From the NCBI RefSeq assembly GCF_023101765.2, contig NC_064242.1, forward strand, positions 2,840,327 to 2,904,326: a stretch of DNA of 64,000 nt. Direction: 5' to 3'. The position numbers and the translations under genes were made by a program. Numbering within the stretch: the stretch's first letter is position 1; each line of letters starts with the position of its first letter. Under the pieces are notes generated by a model, which worked only from the letters and a program-made list of their open reading frames with translations, did no database searches and had not been told where the DNA came from. The DNA is from Spodoptera frugiperda. Taxonomy: Eukaryota; Arthropoda; Insecta; Lepidoptera; Noctuidae. This document shows, piece by piece, positions 11,181-22,697 of this stretch.

Positions 11181-14100
11181 ACATAACAATAACCCCTGCT
11201 ATTTTTTTTATTTTTATTTTCAATGTACAGACAGCACTTTTCTACGATTTTATTATATGTATAGATTCACTTTTTTGCACAACCAATCGCTTTATTGTCG
11301 ATTTCTAAAACATTCTCTTTCGCCCCTGCATTACGAAACACTTCAGTAAATTGCATAGACATTCCCCTAGGGTGCATGAATGGCAGATGGATTGCTTCCA
11401 AACATCTGCTCGGCACGCGTGCGCCTGTATCAATAGGCCCCAACACAAAGACACCCAGAATAAAATTAAAAAATAACGTTATTCATGAATCCGTGTCTAT
11501 TTAAAGTTTGATTTGTATAAACTTAATGGTGCGGTGCTAAAAAGTGGTTCCAGCCGCAGCTGACGGCTGACCCCAACATAGATAAAGACTGGATTGATGA
11601 CGAGTTAATGATAGCAATAAAATTAATAAAACTAGGTCCAGTCCACCGAGATATCAATAAAATTAAATATAATATGCCCATTTGCACAACTGATTGTCAT
11701 TCAGCCTTTTATAATCTTGTTATAATACTCTTATTTAAAAACGTCTAGTATCATGTTCCAAGCTTCCAATTATCATTGAAATTTTATCTGACACGTCGGA
11801 ATCAACGCCTGTAACGGTTGTTTTATTGTCATAAATAATAATAAGTTTCATTAGGATATCGAATTTCGGTACTTATTCATAACTTGATCAGATAAAAAAA
11901 TGTTTTATAGATATTTTTATTCCGATAGGAATTTCAACAATTGAATTATATTTTGGTATTGATATGAGTATAACAGTAGATCGTAATGACTTCAAAGGTC
12001 TGAGGGTAACGAACTTGGTCAATAGTGAACACATTGTTATTTGCTATTATTCTCCAAATGATACTAAGAATTGCATTTATTTTGCATCTCGTTGGCACTG
12101 TTCCAATATTTGCGGCGTGTGTTCTCCTTACATCTCTTTATGCATCCTCGGCGGTCCGTATGTCGTTGTAATGTGTCCTGTTAAGATCGCAATCGCCTAA
12201 TTTATGATCATGTTCGTAATGCCACAATCAAACGCCGACGATCCGATCTCCTCCTTTACGATACGGGTTATACCGCCGTCAAATCTTTATAGGTGTTTTA
12301 AAGGAGTGAAGAAATTGCATTGTACTCAACCAGTAACCGCGACTTAGTTCGAATTTATTGAGAAATACTCGTAAAATCAGGCGGTATTGCTTGTCATTCA
12401 GATTGTATTACCAAAGCAAAGTAATTCGATAATATATTTCAAGTAAATATCCGAATTCTGGAAAGAATTTTAAGACAAATATTAAGTCCAAAACTTGTTT
12501 AAAGATTCGCAGATTATTTAAATTGCGTGCGATGCTCCAATTCAGTTTTATTACGACAGTTGTAGTTAGCATTTAAGGAGCGATTAAAACATTATCACCA
12601 TTAAAGCGTGGAACTGCATTTAGAGTTAAAATTGGACCGTTTATACGGTGGGAGAAGCCCTGGAGGGGCATGCAATTAACTAAAATGAAGGAATTCCAAA
12701 AGTTGGTGTTCCGGCAGACAGCCTGGGATTTAGCTGGGGGCTGTTTCAGCCTGTCTCTTACGCTTATTATGATGTTAGAAAGGAATGACCGGTTTGAGGT
12801 CTACACGTGTTTCTAACTCGCGTGCCCGAACGTGGGAGAACGCCTCGGGTTTCGCAAATGTTTTGTGAATACTCTTGTAACTCCTCTCAAAATCGCATCT
12901 GCCATTATCATTTCCTTTTAACCAATCATTTAAGAGGCTTTCGCCCTGCAGTGGAACGGTCACGGCAAAAAAAAAACATTTAAGTTACTTATTTTGAATT
13001 TTTAACTAAATTATCATGGGATTTGTTTGAAATTTCGATAATGGTGAGAATATTTCAAGAATTTTAACAGTTTTCTTAGGATACACCTACAGCTTTATGT
13101 CTTTGTGCCTATTTAAGCATGCCTATACTGTTTTTTATTCATCTTTCAAAATAAGATCATCTTTAATATCCAGTTTGGTTCGTTCCGTTTTTCTCCATAC
13201 TTCATCATCCCACATTGTTACCGGTCTTGCTATATTTGTTGTAGCAAATTGCTACAGGTTATTGTTTAGTGTCATGCAAATTTTGATTTTTGCAACGTCT
13301 GATTAGTCGTGGGTGTGAATAGTGGCACAGGTATTCTTTCAATACTAAATGATGTAATGTGAATGAATGATTATGTTAATGTTAAACAACATACCCATTA
13401 TGTAAAATCTCATACGCCTTTAATAGAAATTCATTGGGTATGCTAAAATAATTTGTGGTGTGAAATCATTGACGTACTAATAATATTTTATATCTATATT
13501 CCAAATGAGATCGTTACTGTATCAAGCGTTGATGTGTTTGGTTTTAATCTGTTTATGGCCATAGGCCTGTTCTATGATTATAGAGCTTTTAATATTTATA
13601 TCAAATCGTTATTTTTCTGTAACAGTAAATTTATTAGCAACCAGTTTTATTAAGTGATTGGCTACTTTTATTATATTGTTTACTTCTATACTTTTATTGT
13701 GATTAATATGACTCTCTTTTTCTCCTCGTTTAGATTTAGATTTAGATTTCAACCATGATCGTCTCACTGTGTCTCGTTTAATATATTAAATTGATAGATG
13801 AAGAAGGATGCAATCAGATGTCAACCGGAATCTACAGAATTTATCATAACTCACAATAAAAATTCAAGTCTTGATAATTCGATCATCCTTTGCATTTATA
13901 ATTAGCTGCCACTGAATTTAGATAATTTATATTTTTGCAATTTATGACCTAGACCATTAGAAGAGGATTAATAAAAACATCGTTTGATACTTTAAAAAAA
14001 TATTATGTTCCATCCTTGTCATTGGATTCGAGTTAATATTTAAATTGGCTAAGATAATCCCGTGTTAATCTTTGATCAATGGATATTAAATAGAAATATA

Positions 14101-14356
14101 AATCCAGTGGTGACAAATCTCTTGCTACTGGCTGTTGGATCGTAATGACCTAAGATGACGCCGTTTGGTGGCAACGGAGTAAAATAGATATTGTCACCAC
14201 CCCTTCTCTTCCCACAAGTATCCTAAGACCCGACGAATAGCGACTACACCCACCTTAGTTAAACTGCACAGGTTAATCGTCGGTCCATTCATACAGCCTA
14301 CATTTAATGATTACTCACTTCAATTCAGTTAAAGCTATACAGTTCAACTGTGTAAT
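11181..14356. other. Non-coding, one repeat block
   Basis: No gene seen. At about 12775-12965 is a degenerate repeat ending gcaggcgaaag-type sequence (ttcgccctgcagtggaacgg), the same class as the repeats near 1291 and 46150. ORFs at 11295-11504, 11964-12200 and 13097-13306 have no recognisable domain. A short TTTAGA tandem is at 13731-13748. Confidence 0.35.
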
Positions 14357-14433
14357 AGACAGCCCACTGTTAGACTATCACCACAGACAGCCCACTGCTA
14401 GACTATCACCACAGACAGCCTACTGCTAGACCA
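14357..14433. repeat. 28-bp tandem repeat, three units
   Basis: Units start at 14357, 14385 and 14413, each with agacagcccactgctagact or a one-base variant; the third is truncated. The period is exactly 28 bp. No coding sequence overlaps. Confidence 0.9.
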
Positions 14434-16422
14434 TGGGTTTCCACATAGTTGGTGGTATATATTTACTTGGAAGATCTCCATTAACACCCGAGGCTAGATC
14501 TCTGTTTCATTTGACCATTTATTTTTTAAGTTTAAGGGCAAGCTAAACATGGTTTAGCTGCTTTCTATGTACTATATTTTGTATCATATAATGGGGCTGT
14601 CATGTTCCTATTACGAAAAAACCCTATTAAAAATTTAGATAAAAAAAAGGTTTACTTGGAAGAGATTCCAATGGACCTATTCGTGTCCCAGATTCTCCAT
14701 CTGGGTGGTGATCGTGATTTATAGAGAGTTATTTACATGCTATTAGTTGTTACATCGTAATATAAACGAAGCTATTTATTGCTTTACTGCCTATCACAGT
14801 TAGATTGACTTTGGTTATAAAAATATTGAATTCCGTACGAGTTTTAAGTTTGACATTGGTGTATTGGGACAAACATGTCTATTTTCAAGTTGAAATTTTA
14901 CAATAGGCATAAATATCGTTATTGAAACGTTTATTTTTATACAAATTGTATTGCTATCTCTTTCATGCGTGAGAACAGTAACTTCAGCGTCATCTAATAG
15001 ATGATCTTCTTATATACAGTTATATGCATTTGAAAAATCTTCCCACTTTTTATTTATATTGTCGGTTTTTAACAATTCCCACATATTAGATAAATAAACT
15101 GTAATAAAACTACAACTGGAAATACCCTGTCGAGTTAACGATATAGGAAATTGGCTTCAGTATCCAATGCGGATCAATCCACGATGACCGGAGTAGCAAA
15201 TCCGCTGGAAACTAGTTCAAACTGGTTACGTTGCGAAATTCCCTAGACTTTGGAGGAAGCGTTATGTAATCTGTTGCTCAATTCATACAAGTAATGTAAG
15301 AATGGATCTTTGTTAGGAACTAGGAAGTTTAACTAGGAAATATACAAGATTTGAGATAGATTCAATACTACTTGTACGCGTAAGAAAATATGGTTCTATT
15401 TTGACATAATTATATGGGCTGGCTCAACAAATGCGATAATACAGCAAACTCTCATTAATTCAAACTTTCTATAATTCAAACCTCTCCACAAATTGTAATA
15501 GGCATGTTTCCTACTAGTCAAATTCTTTACTTTTTTCGAAACGTCAAAAACTATAAGTATTTTTTATGAACTTTGTATGAAATGCACTATTATGACGTCA
15601 TCACTTTTTGACGTCAAATAGCAGACTTATTTCTAGAAAATTAGCAAGAAAAAGTCGAAAATTAAGTAGTTCATCAAATTTATGTTATTTATTTTTAATT
15701 ATTTTTGAATATTTTATTGTATTGAAAAATTGTAATAATTTATTTTTGACCCAATCATATCAGCCTATTATGAAGGTGTACCTCTTTGTCATTTAGGTAC
15801 GTCATAAATGAAATACTCTTTACTCATAACTGTCCAATTCGTAACTGAACTAAAGTCACCTTTCCTTATACAGTAGGCAACTAAAGGAACATGGACTAGA
15901 AGCCTAGAATGTTAGGTTACCTAGCCTAGAAATGACTATATTATTTTTATTACTATGTCAATTAACCCATTCATTGATATAACGACTTAGAGAGAGGGCA
16001 ATCGTTAAATTAACGATACTCGTATCGTATCGATTGGACTGGAAGTTTGTAATCGATCGAGAGTGAGACTATCTGGTCTTCTTTGAAATGTCACTTGGTC
16101 ACTGTTCCGTGTGACAACGATGCTTAGATTTAGGATGGGTTCGAAGCCATAAGATAAGTGCCAATTTAAGAATGATATAGGACTTTTGACTGTTACTTTT
16201 GGAGATTTTCCTCGTATCACAAAATAACAGCAAAAAGAGATGATTTTGATTTAAAAACAAACACCAACAGTTTCTTTTTAAATCAAACTTATCTTTGCTG
16301 TTTTTAATCTACAGATAAAATAGAGTACCTTTAGTTGGATTCTGAACACAAAACATCACAGAAATCATTGATTGCTTTCCATTAGACAATTCGGTTGTTC
16401 CTTTACCACATTACCTGTCTCA
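14434..16422. other. Non-coding, possible pogo-like terminus
   Basis: No gene seen. At 15441-15480 the sequence cagcaaactctcattaattc followed by an aattcaaac repeat looks like one end of a pogo/Tigger-type element preceded by TA; the other end was not found. The remainder is AT-rich. Confidence 0.35.
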
Positions 16423-16575
16423 TAGCTGCGGACTACCTAGCGGGTTTACTGGTTTACCGGTTTGAAAAGCAGGAGTAGGAACGGGGTGGTTTTTAGTCAG
16501 TAAGAGTCTGACACACCCTCTCGCCTCCTCCAAGACGGAGAGTCATTGGATGATATTCCCCCTCAAAAAAAAAAC
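16423..16575 (+). repeat. SINE family S1 copy
   Basis: Sense copy: gctgcggactacctagcggg at the head, aaaagcaggagtaggaacgg in the middle, ctctcgcctcctccaagacg and a run of A at 16565-16574. It carries a small duplication in the head (gtttactggtttaccggttt). Confidence 0.85.
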
Positions 16576-17513
16576 CTGTATCATATGAAATCGTCAGAAA
16601 AAGTCTCCTGTACAACATATCTATTCATTCAAAAAGTCGCTACCTCCCATAACACATACCACAAGCCAGCCGACTGGTCGTCTGGCTCGCGAGGCCTTGT
16701 CGCCGTTAACCCACAAACCCAGACAGAGGACGACTTGACTCCAACTGTCTTCTCCACACATCTCATAAACCTGTCCATTCTGTACAGTTTGTAGTGTCCA
16801 CAGGAGTTACTTAAGTCATAAAGACTAACTCTATAGCCATATTTGTCTTCTGTCTGTTTAGTTTAAGAAACAGAAAAGAAGTCATAGTAGGGTGTTGTCA
16901 ATTACTCCCGTACTCAGAGAAATTTAATGATTACTTAAACTATTCATTAGTAAGGTTTTTGTTCCGAAAACTGTTGCTAAGGACTGGGTTAATAAGGTAA
17001 CCATATTTAGATAACTCTGAGTATGGCAATTACATTAAAATGTTTGTGCTTCCAATGAAAAATTTCAATGAAATTTCCAATGAAAAGTTTTTGGATATTC
17101 CCAGTGAATGAGTTCAACTTTTTCTGTAAAATCCTTATCCCAACAATAAAGACCAATTTCATTGAATATTTCTTACAGTAGGCGCGGGCATACATTTCTT
17201 TCATTTAATTTTTAGTTATGCAGACACGGTTTAAGTGCACTTCCATGCTCATCATTAAGAATGCACTTAATATACTTAATATTTGTTATTAGCACACAAA
17301 TATAGATAGTATTTTTGAAATTTTCCTCGTATTATCTTGTGCGTTAACCTCAATTGTTCCTGGTCAAACAGACGAGTTGTTTGTGTTGCACATACCTGCG
17401 CTGAGACCGCTTGACTAACTGGCACTGTTGTCTTATAACTGCAGTCTGTTCCGTTAAATTACTATATTCATGTTGGTACTACTAGTATTTATGAATGGTA
17501 AAAGGTAAAGTAG
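16576..17513. other. Non-coding with a MITE-B-like block
   Basis: A copy resembling MITE-B spans about 16903-17036, from actcccgtactcagagaaat to gataactctgagtatggcaa. Nothing else is recognisable; ORFs at 16546-16794 and 17007-17204 are partly repeat-derived. Confidence 0.4.
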
Positions 17514-17666
17514 GAGTTGCGGACTACCTCGCAGGTTCACCGGGGCTTCGGATCGAAAAGCAGGAGTAAGAACGGGGTGGCTTTTAGTCAGTAAAAGTCT
17601 GACACTCTCTCTCGCCTCGCCCAAGGCGGGAGAAAGCATTGGATGACTTTCTCCCCTAAAAAAAAG
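17514..17666 (+). repeat. SINE family S1 copy
   Basis: Sense copy, well preserved: gttgcggactacctcgcagg, gaaaagcaggagtaagaacg, gtaaaagtctgacactctct, gcccaaggcgggagaaagca, and the A tail after cccct. Confidence 0.85.
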
Positions 17667-18108
17667 TACTGTCCTTTTGCACATATCGTCTTTCTTAACA
17701 TAACGCAACTAGTTTTAGATTAGTCAATATAGTTTGTACAGATACACCAATTAATATGAAATATAACATCCATCACATTTTTGCCAGACACCGGGTGCTA
17801 CTCGTATTCTAAACTCAATGCTGCTCCTGAAAATCAAAAACAAACTTTGACAATGTAAACAAAGACACACGTTTCTTTTTATTTAATTATTTTTTACCCA
17901 AAAACAAAACTACATAAAGATCATTATATAATTTAATATCTACATTTTACTTCATAACACGAGTTCATATACGTCGAACCACTTCAAAGAAAACGTTAAG
18001 CAAACAGTTTTGTATGCAGCAATGCCAAGCCGAGTGCTCCAAGTTTTTGTCCGGGACATTCCTTCCACTCCGACCAATGTCCATAGTGCCCACTGTCCAT
18101 ACAGAACC

Positions 18109-18258
18109 CTTAGTACAAGTTTGCATTACGTTAAACGAGACTAAAACGAGAGCCCGTTCGGCGCTCTGATTGGTTGGTTCATTCGCGCCGGCCAATGAGA
18201 ACATCGAACGCGCTCTCGTTTCATTTTCGTTCAACGTAAAACAAACCCGTACTAAGGA
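18109..18258. mobile_element. MITE-A copy (hairpin element)
   Basis: A short inverted-repeat element. The left arm runs from cttagtacaagtttgcatta through gagcccgttcggcgctctga; the right arm mirrors it from catcgaacgcgctctcgttt to caaacccgtactaag. The centre keeps ttggttggttcattcgcgcc. About 150 bp, no ORF, both ends inverted. Five relatives occur at 46.6-61.5 kb. The superfamily is not decided because no clear target duplication is visible. Confidence 0.8.
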
Positions 18259-18569
18259 TTCTGTGTTCAACATCATTGGTCTTAAGGCACGCGTTTTTAC
18301 TTACCCATTCTCGTCATTCCGGCTGATTGATTCGTTGGCACGTTACACAAGTCTTATGTAGATTTTGTTAATTACTTCATCGTATTTTGTTTAATTTTGG
18401 GTTTGGTCTTCTTGGTATATACCTACATTTATGGGGAATGTGATTGCTTTGTTATTAATGGCCATAAATGCATGCTTCTTCATGCCCTTTATTCAGTTAT
18501 TTATCAGTACAATATCTTATTGTCCTTCTCTACTATAGGCGTGACGTCATGGAGGCCTGAAGGTGTATG

Positions 18570-18850
18570 ACACCCGCTTCACATGCATGAGTATGCGTGG
18601 TTGAAACCTACCAACAGCAAGTACCAATGTAACGTTTTCCGAGTTATATGTACTTTCTAAGATTATTTAGACACCACTGACGAACGGTAAAGGAAAACAT
18701 CGTGAGGAAACCTGGACTTATAATTTCTAATTGTAAGTTTGAAATCGCCAACCCGCATTGAGCAAACGTGGTGATTAATGCTCAAACCTTCTCCATGTGA
18801 GAAGAGGCTTTGGTCAGCAGTGGCCACTTATAGGCTGATGATGTAATGAT
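18570..18850 (+). repeat. SINE family S5 copy
   Basis: Shared almost base for base with 37430-37745: ctttctaagattatttagac, accactgacgaacggtaaag, gaaatcgccaacccgcattg, agcaaacgtggtgattaatg and gtcagcagtggccacttata, ending in a gatgatgtaatgatg tail. A simple ATG-rich tail is usual for this lepidopteran SINE type. The 5' end has gcgtggttgaaacctacca, a B-box-like stretch, so it is probably tRNA-derived. Confidence 0.75.
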
Positions 18851-20493
18851 GTGTTGTCCCCCATTAAATACCTTTTAGGCAGGCCAAATATTACGAAAGG
18901 CATACTCAATAGCTCTGTAATCGAATATGATTACCATCATCATATCGTACGTAACAATATAATCCATGAAGATGCGATTACAATATAAATATTCAATATA
19001 CTACCATAAAAGGTTATACAACAAATGGAAATACATGGCGACGCGACAGTTACATGACTTTAATAACGCTTTGGCCTAATTTTACCCAAAGCTCTGATTA
19101 ATGCCGTCACGAAATCCATATATCGTACCCGTTACACTAAAGTCACGTTTACATATCGATACGTTACATATTTCACAGTTAAGTTTAAAATTTTGTGGAA
19201 AATTTTCTTATTTCCCAAATACATAGAGCCTCTTTGCTGACTTAAAGAGGCCTATGTCCAGCAGTGGACGAGAACAGGCTGATAATGATGATGATGAAGC
19301 TGATGAAGCTATGATGAATGAGCCATTTGTTATAAACGCTGAAACTCCGTGCTTTTAAACTACCTATTCTAGATTTGGCGAACTTAATGAAACTTTAACA
19401 ACAATATTTATTATTAGTCCTTAAGTAGTGTGTACGTCAGTGTCCTTAATTTTTACCCACATCTTATTTAAGAACTATATCACATTAAAGAAAGCAATAA
19501 AGATTTTGAATTTGAATTCTATTCAGAAACCGAATTTGAAGTCTTACTAAACTCTTTCTTGTTTGGCATCCCTCTTGTAGTCATTCGACATACAAGACAA
19601 GTATAAGACTTCAACATCTCAAAAGTTGGAATTCCCGACTCATAAGCTTCTGCTCGACGTGATTTAATTTTCCCCATACGTCATGTTAACGGTAACACAC
19701 GTGACACATGGATGCACCGAATAAGTACACCGAGCATGACCTTTCTGTCATGACATTTCGATGCGTTGTTGCGTATAAAATGTCAAATCCGTGCGGAGAT
19801 AACTGCGCACGGACTTAGCTAACGAACGCATTAAAAAACAATTTATTCGGGTCCTTGATATAAGAAGGGAAATTGTTTATAACAATTGGTGCTTAAGAAA
19901 TGTCAATTGGGAGTTTGTTATCTTAATTTTATAGGAGATAATCGTATAATAGTATTGATTGAAGAGGTTTATTGTACTCTTGATACGTCTGAATGGGGCT
20001 GATGTATCTAAGATTATAGTAGCGTAGATACAAAGTCAAAATTAAAGTCAAATCATTACATTCAGTTAAACCATAAATAGGTACTTTTGAAATGTCAACA
20101 AATAATAGTCTATAGAATAGAGTCAGGCGTTAGCCGAAAACCATGCCGAAATCCATGCTACACTAACAATACAATAAATTAGTTCTTATTCCGCTTGCAG
20201 ATGTATTTTCAGCATGCGGTGTGCAGCACCACCCAACTACCAAAAACCAACCTGTATTGTTAGTGTAAATTATAATCTGTCAGTCTGTCCGTCAGTGAAC
20301 GAGCAAGAAACTCCATAGTATACATATTTTGAATTCGACACCAGAAACATATAGGTATTTATGATATTCTATGGCGGTATAGGGACCTATACCACCATTT
20401 GCAGACATCAAACTACAATAAAATTTTGTTTATTAATTTACTACATGTTTTAGTTATCATATTCTCTAACCACCCATATCTTTGTTGTTACAG
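18851..20493. other. Region upstream of the first LZTS exon found
   Basis: No coding exon identified. A degenerate SINE tail is at 19228-19310 (cctatgtccagcagtggacg, then a gatgatgatg tract). Around 19770 a TATAAAA motif is followed by a small GC-rich inverted repeat (ccgtgcggagataactgcgc, acgg), which could be promoter-like, but there is no supporting exon. Confidence 0.35.
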
Positions 20494-20620
20494 GGCAAGT
20501 CAGTGATCCGTCCGATAGCGTTCAAGCCGCTGGGGGGGCGCCTGTCGGCTGGAGGGGAGAGATATGGCTCCACACCCGTCCTGGCCAGCAGACCACCTTC
20601 ACACTTAACTCTTTATGGCA
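20494..20620 (+). CDS. LZTS-like: LZTS (Fez1 family) protein, internal exon with IRP-AFKP motif
   Basis: First exon of this gene that I can recognise. It is preceded by a good acceptor (tttgttgttacag) and followed by donor gtgagtat. It is GC-rich against AT-rich flanks and reads GKSVIRPIAFKPLGGR and on to HLTLYG with no stop (127 bp, phase 0 in, 1 out). The short motif IRPxAFKP is a conserved N-terminal landmark of vertebrate LZTS1/2/3 (in LZTS2 it lies before the serine-rich linker), which with the C-terminal coiled coil places the gene in that family. LZTS proteins are coiled-coil scaffolds at cell junctions and synapses and at microtubule centres, and affect beta-catenin export in vertebrates; the insect role is inferred only. 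The exon cannot hold the true N-terminus because no in-frame ATG precedes it after the acceptor. Confidence 0.85.
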
Positions 20621-20654
20621 GTGAGTATATTACACAAGCATAATATAACATAAT

Positions 20655-20923
20655 AACTGCCTCGTTGGTCGTGTAATCTCGGGTCCGATTCCCAGTTCTG
20701 GTAAAGTATTATTGAACTTTTTTCTGACTATCAGTTTAAAGCTTGATTGTTAGTTGTGTCCGAAGACATGTAAACCTGCATATAAGAAAGAAGAGAGGGA
20801 GAAAGACAAGTTCTGGTAAAGTATTATTGAACTTTTTTCTGACTATCAGTTTAAAGCTTGATTGTTAGTTTTTAAGTCATGTAAAGCTGCACATAAGAAA
20901 GAAGAAAGAAAGAAAAGCAGTTT
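20655..20923 (+). repeat. SINE S3 head plus 115-bp tandem duplication
   Basis: A decayed tRNA-like head (gcctcgttggtcgtgtaatc, tcgggtccgattcccag) leads into agttctggtaaagtattatt. The block starting there (20694) is repeated in tandem at 20809, period 115 bp, each copy ending in a gaaagaaga-rich run. It lies just inside the intron after the exon at 20494-20620. Confidence 0.7.
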
Positions 20924-21273
20924 ATTTGCATCGTTGTAAGATATTGCGGGCAAAACAAGAGATTAATTAAAAAAAATATAATAAACACAGCACAAAATAG
21001 TGCCAGTGTTCAGCTAAAATGCCGAAATCCGAACACGGTGACTCGGGTCACGGCGCTGCTTTTCAGCACTAGCCACACATAAGTGTCAATGAGTTGTTGC
21101 TGATATCAATCAAAACATCATCAATCATAATCCATACAAACTGTCTTGTCTTGTCAAAACTCAAGTTATAGAAAGCAATTGACTGAAACAAAGAGATTAT
21201 TCGATAGATTGCCAGCCTCTTAAGACTCTAGCGTCCATTTTCCTTAGACCAGATCGCCTTCTCTTATTGGCAG

Positions 21274-21391
21274 GCTCATCAGACGTGCGGGAAGGTCGAT
21301 GGTGCGGCTCACCGCAGCCTGCCTCCCTGTCAGCGCTTCCACCAGCCACACCGTCAGCACCAATTCATCAGAGGCATCACTCCGCTATTGT
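21274..21391 (+). CDS. LZTS-like: LZTS-like protein, proline/serine linker exon
   Basis: Acceptor ctcttattggcag, donor gt-gtaagtacc; 118 bp, phase 1 in and 2 out, so it joins the previous exon (A+GC gives Ser) and the next (GT+C gives Val) in one frame. The peptide runs SSDVREGRWCGSPQPASL, then a Pro/Ser/Ala-rich stretch and ends HQRHHSAI. This low-complexity linker between the IRPxAFKP motif and the coiled coil is typical of LZTS proteins. Its content alone would not identify the family; phase agreement, splice sites and the GC contrast support it. Confidence 0.75.
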
Positions 21392-22092
21392 GTAAGTACC
21401 ACTTCATATGCAGACACTTATATTATAGACAAAATAGATACTACAATAACTTTCAAAAATCTTGTCAATGTTAGATCATCTGAAAAAGTCACGTTGGTAC
21501 TTGCCGTTGGAAGGCTTCGATCTTCGAAAGATCGTGAGGAAACCTGGGCTTATAATTTGTTGCTATTAGGTCAGTTATAGGCCACCATCAATGGCCACTT
21601 ATAGGCTGTTGATGTTAGGATATCTTCACAATACAAGTATTGTTGATATATGTTACACTTAGATGTTCAATCTGTGCCGGTCATAAAAGTATTGACATAT
21701 CTTAACTCATGGTTGATGAATTGATAGCTTCTGAGGATTGAAAAAAAAAACAATTAATTAGGATATTAGTGTTCTTTGCCAATGTTGTCTTCCTTGTGTA
21801 CTAGTTTTATTTATTTTCCAAAAATGCATGCATTGTTTTAGATTTTAGATATTCTAATTTTGTACAGAACAATCTAGATTTAGCTTCAAATTTCAAAACA
21901 TATTATTTAACTGAGCCTTTGTATCGTGTTTCATTGTTATCCTAAACTAGACACCGGAACGCTCTGATGCAAGAACTATTAAATATCTATCTGTAGGTCA
22001 TATACATACATACATACATACATGTCTATATTGTTTAGGTATAGATTGTCAGTGTATGTTGTCATCGAGAGTCGAACCAAATTCACGTACCT

Positions 22093-22260
22093 TGTTTTTT
22101 ATGGTATAAGCCGGTAAACAAGTAGACGGATCACCTGGTAGTAAGCAATCCACGCCGCCCATCGACACCCGAAACATTAGAGGCGTTACTAGTGCGTTGC
22201 CGGCATTTTGGGGTTAGGAAAGGTTAAGGGTCGTTTAAGAATAGGGGATTGGAAAGTGGG
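22093..22260 (-). repeat. SINE family S2 copy (minus), left half of inverted pair
   Basis: Carries tatggtataagccggtaaac, agtagacggatcacctggta, gaggcgttactagtgcgttg and aggggattggaaagtgggta. It runs directly into an oppositely oriented copy, so the two can pair. Confidence 0.75.
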
Positions 22261-22385
22261 TAATTGGGCCTCCGTGTTAGTATTCCCCAACAATCCTTAA
22301 ATTCCTAACTCCCAAAAGGCCTGCGGCAATTGCTTACCATCAGGTGATCCATCTAGGCGATTACCGGCTTCTTCTATAAAAAAAA
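22261..22385 (+). repeat. SINE family S2 copy (plus), right half of inverted pair
   Basis: From gcctccgtgttagtattccc through tccttaaattcctaactccc and ttgcttaccatcaggtgatc to an A tail at 22377-22386. It is shorter than its partner and lacks the 5' head. Confidence 0.75.
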
Positions 22386-22697
22386 ATATTTCTCTCAGTA
22401 TTCTTGACTTTCAAGAGTCTGCAGACAATCACGAAATTTCGTGAAGATATTTACGAATGAATCGTGTAATTATTTTAGTGAAAGAAATCTTTAGTGCTAA
22501 ATGCAGTTTGCATTGTTATTGAACACATTCTTAAAATGTTATAGCTGTATATATATGATTTCATATTGCTTGCTGTTGTAAAGACTCATCCATTTTTAAA
22601 ATTAATTAATTATTTATTTTATATCTAAGAAATATCTTAGGTAATGAACAAAAGTTGTCTGAAAAGCCCTACTAGAAATTGCATTGACAATAACAAA

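Larger units (their letters stand above)
21392..22697. other. Intron with SINE pieces
   Basis: Start of the 17-kb intron. An S5 3' fragment lies at about 21505-21610 (agatcgtgaggaaacctggg, ggccacttataggctgttga). A CATA microsatellite is at 22003-22022. A head-to-head pair of S2 SINEs fills 22093-22385. Confidence 0.6.

Noticed and set aside
14357..14433. CRISPR-like repeat
   Set aside because: The units are directly adjacent with no spacers, and the genome is eukaryotic.
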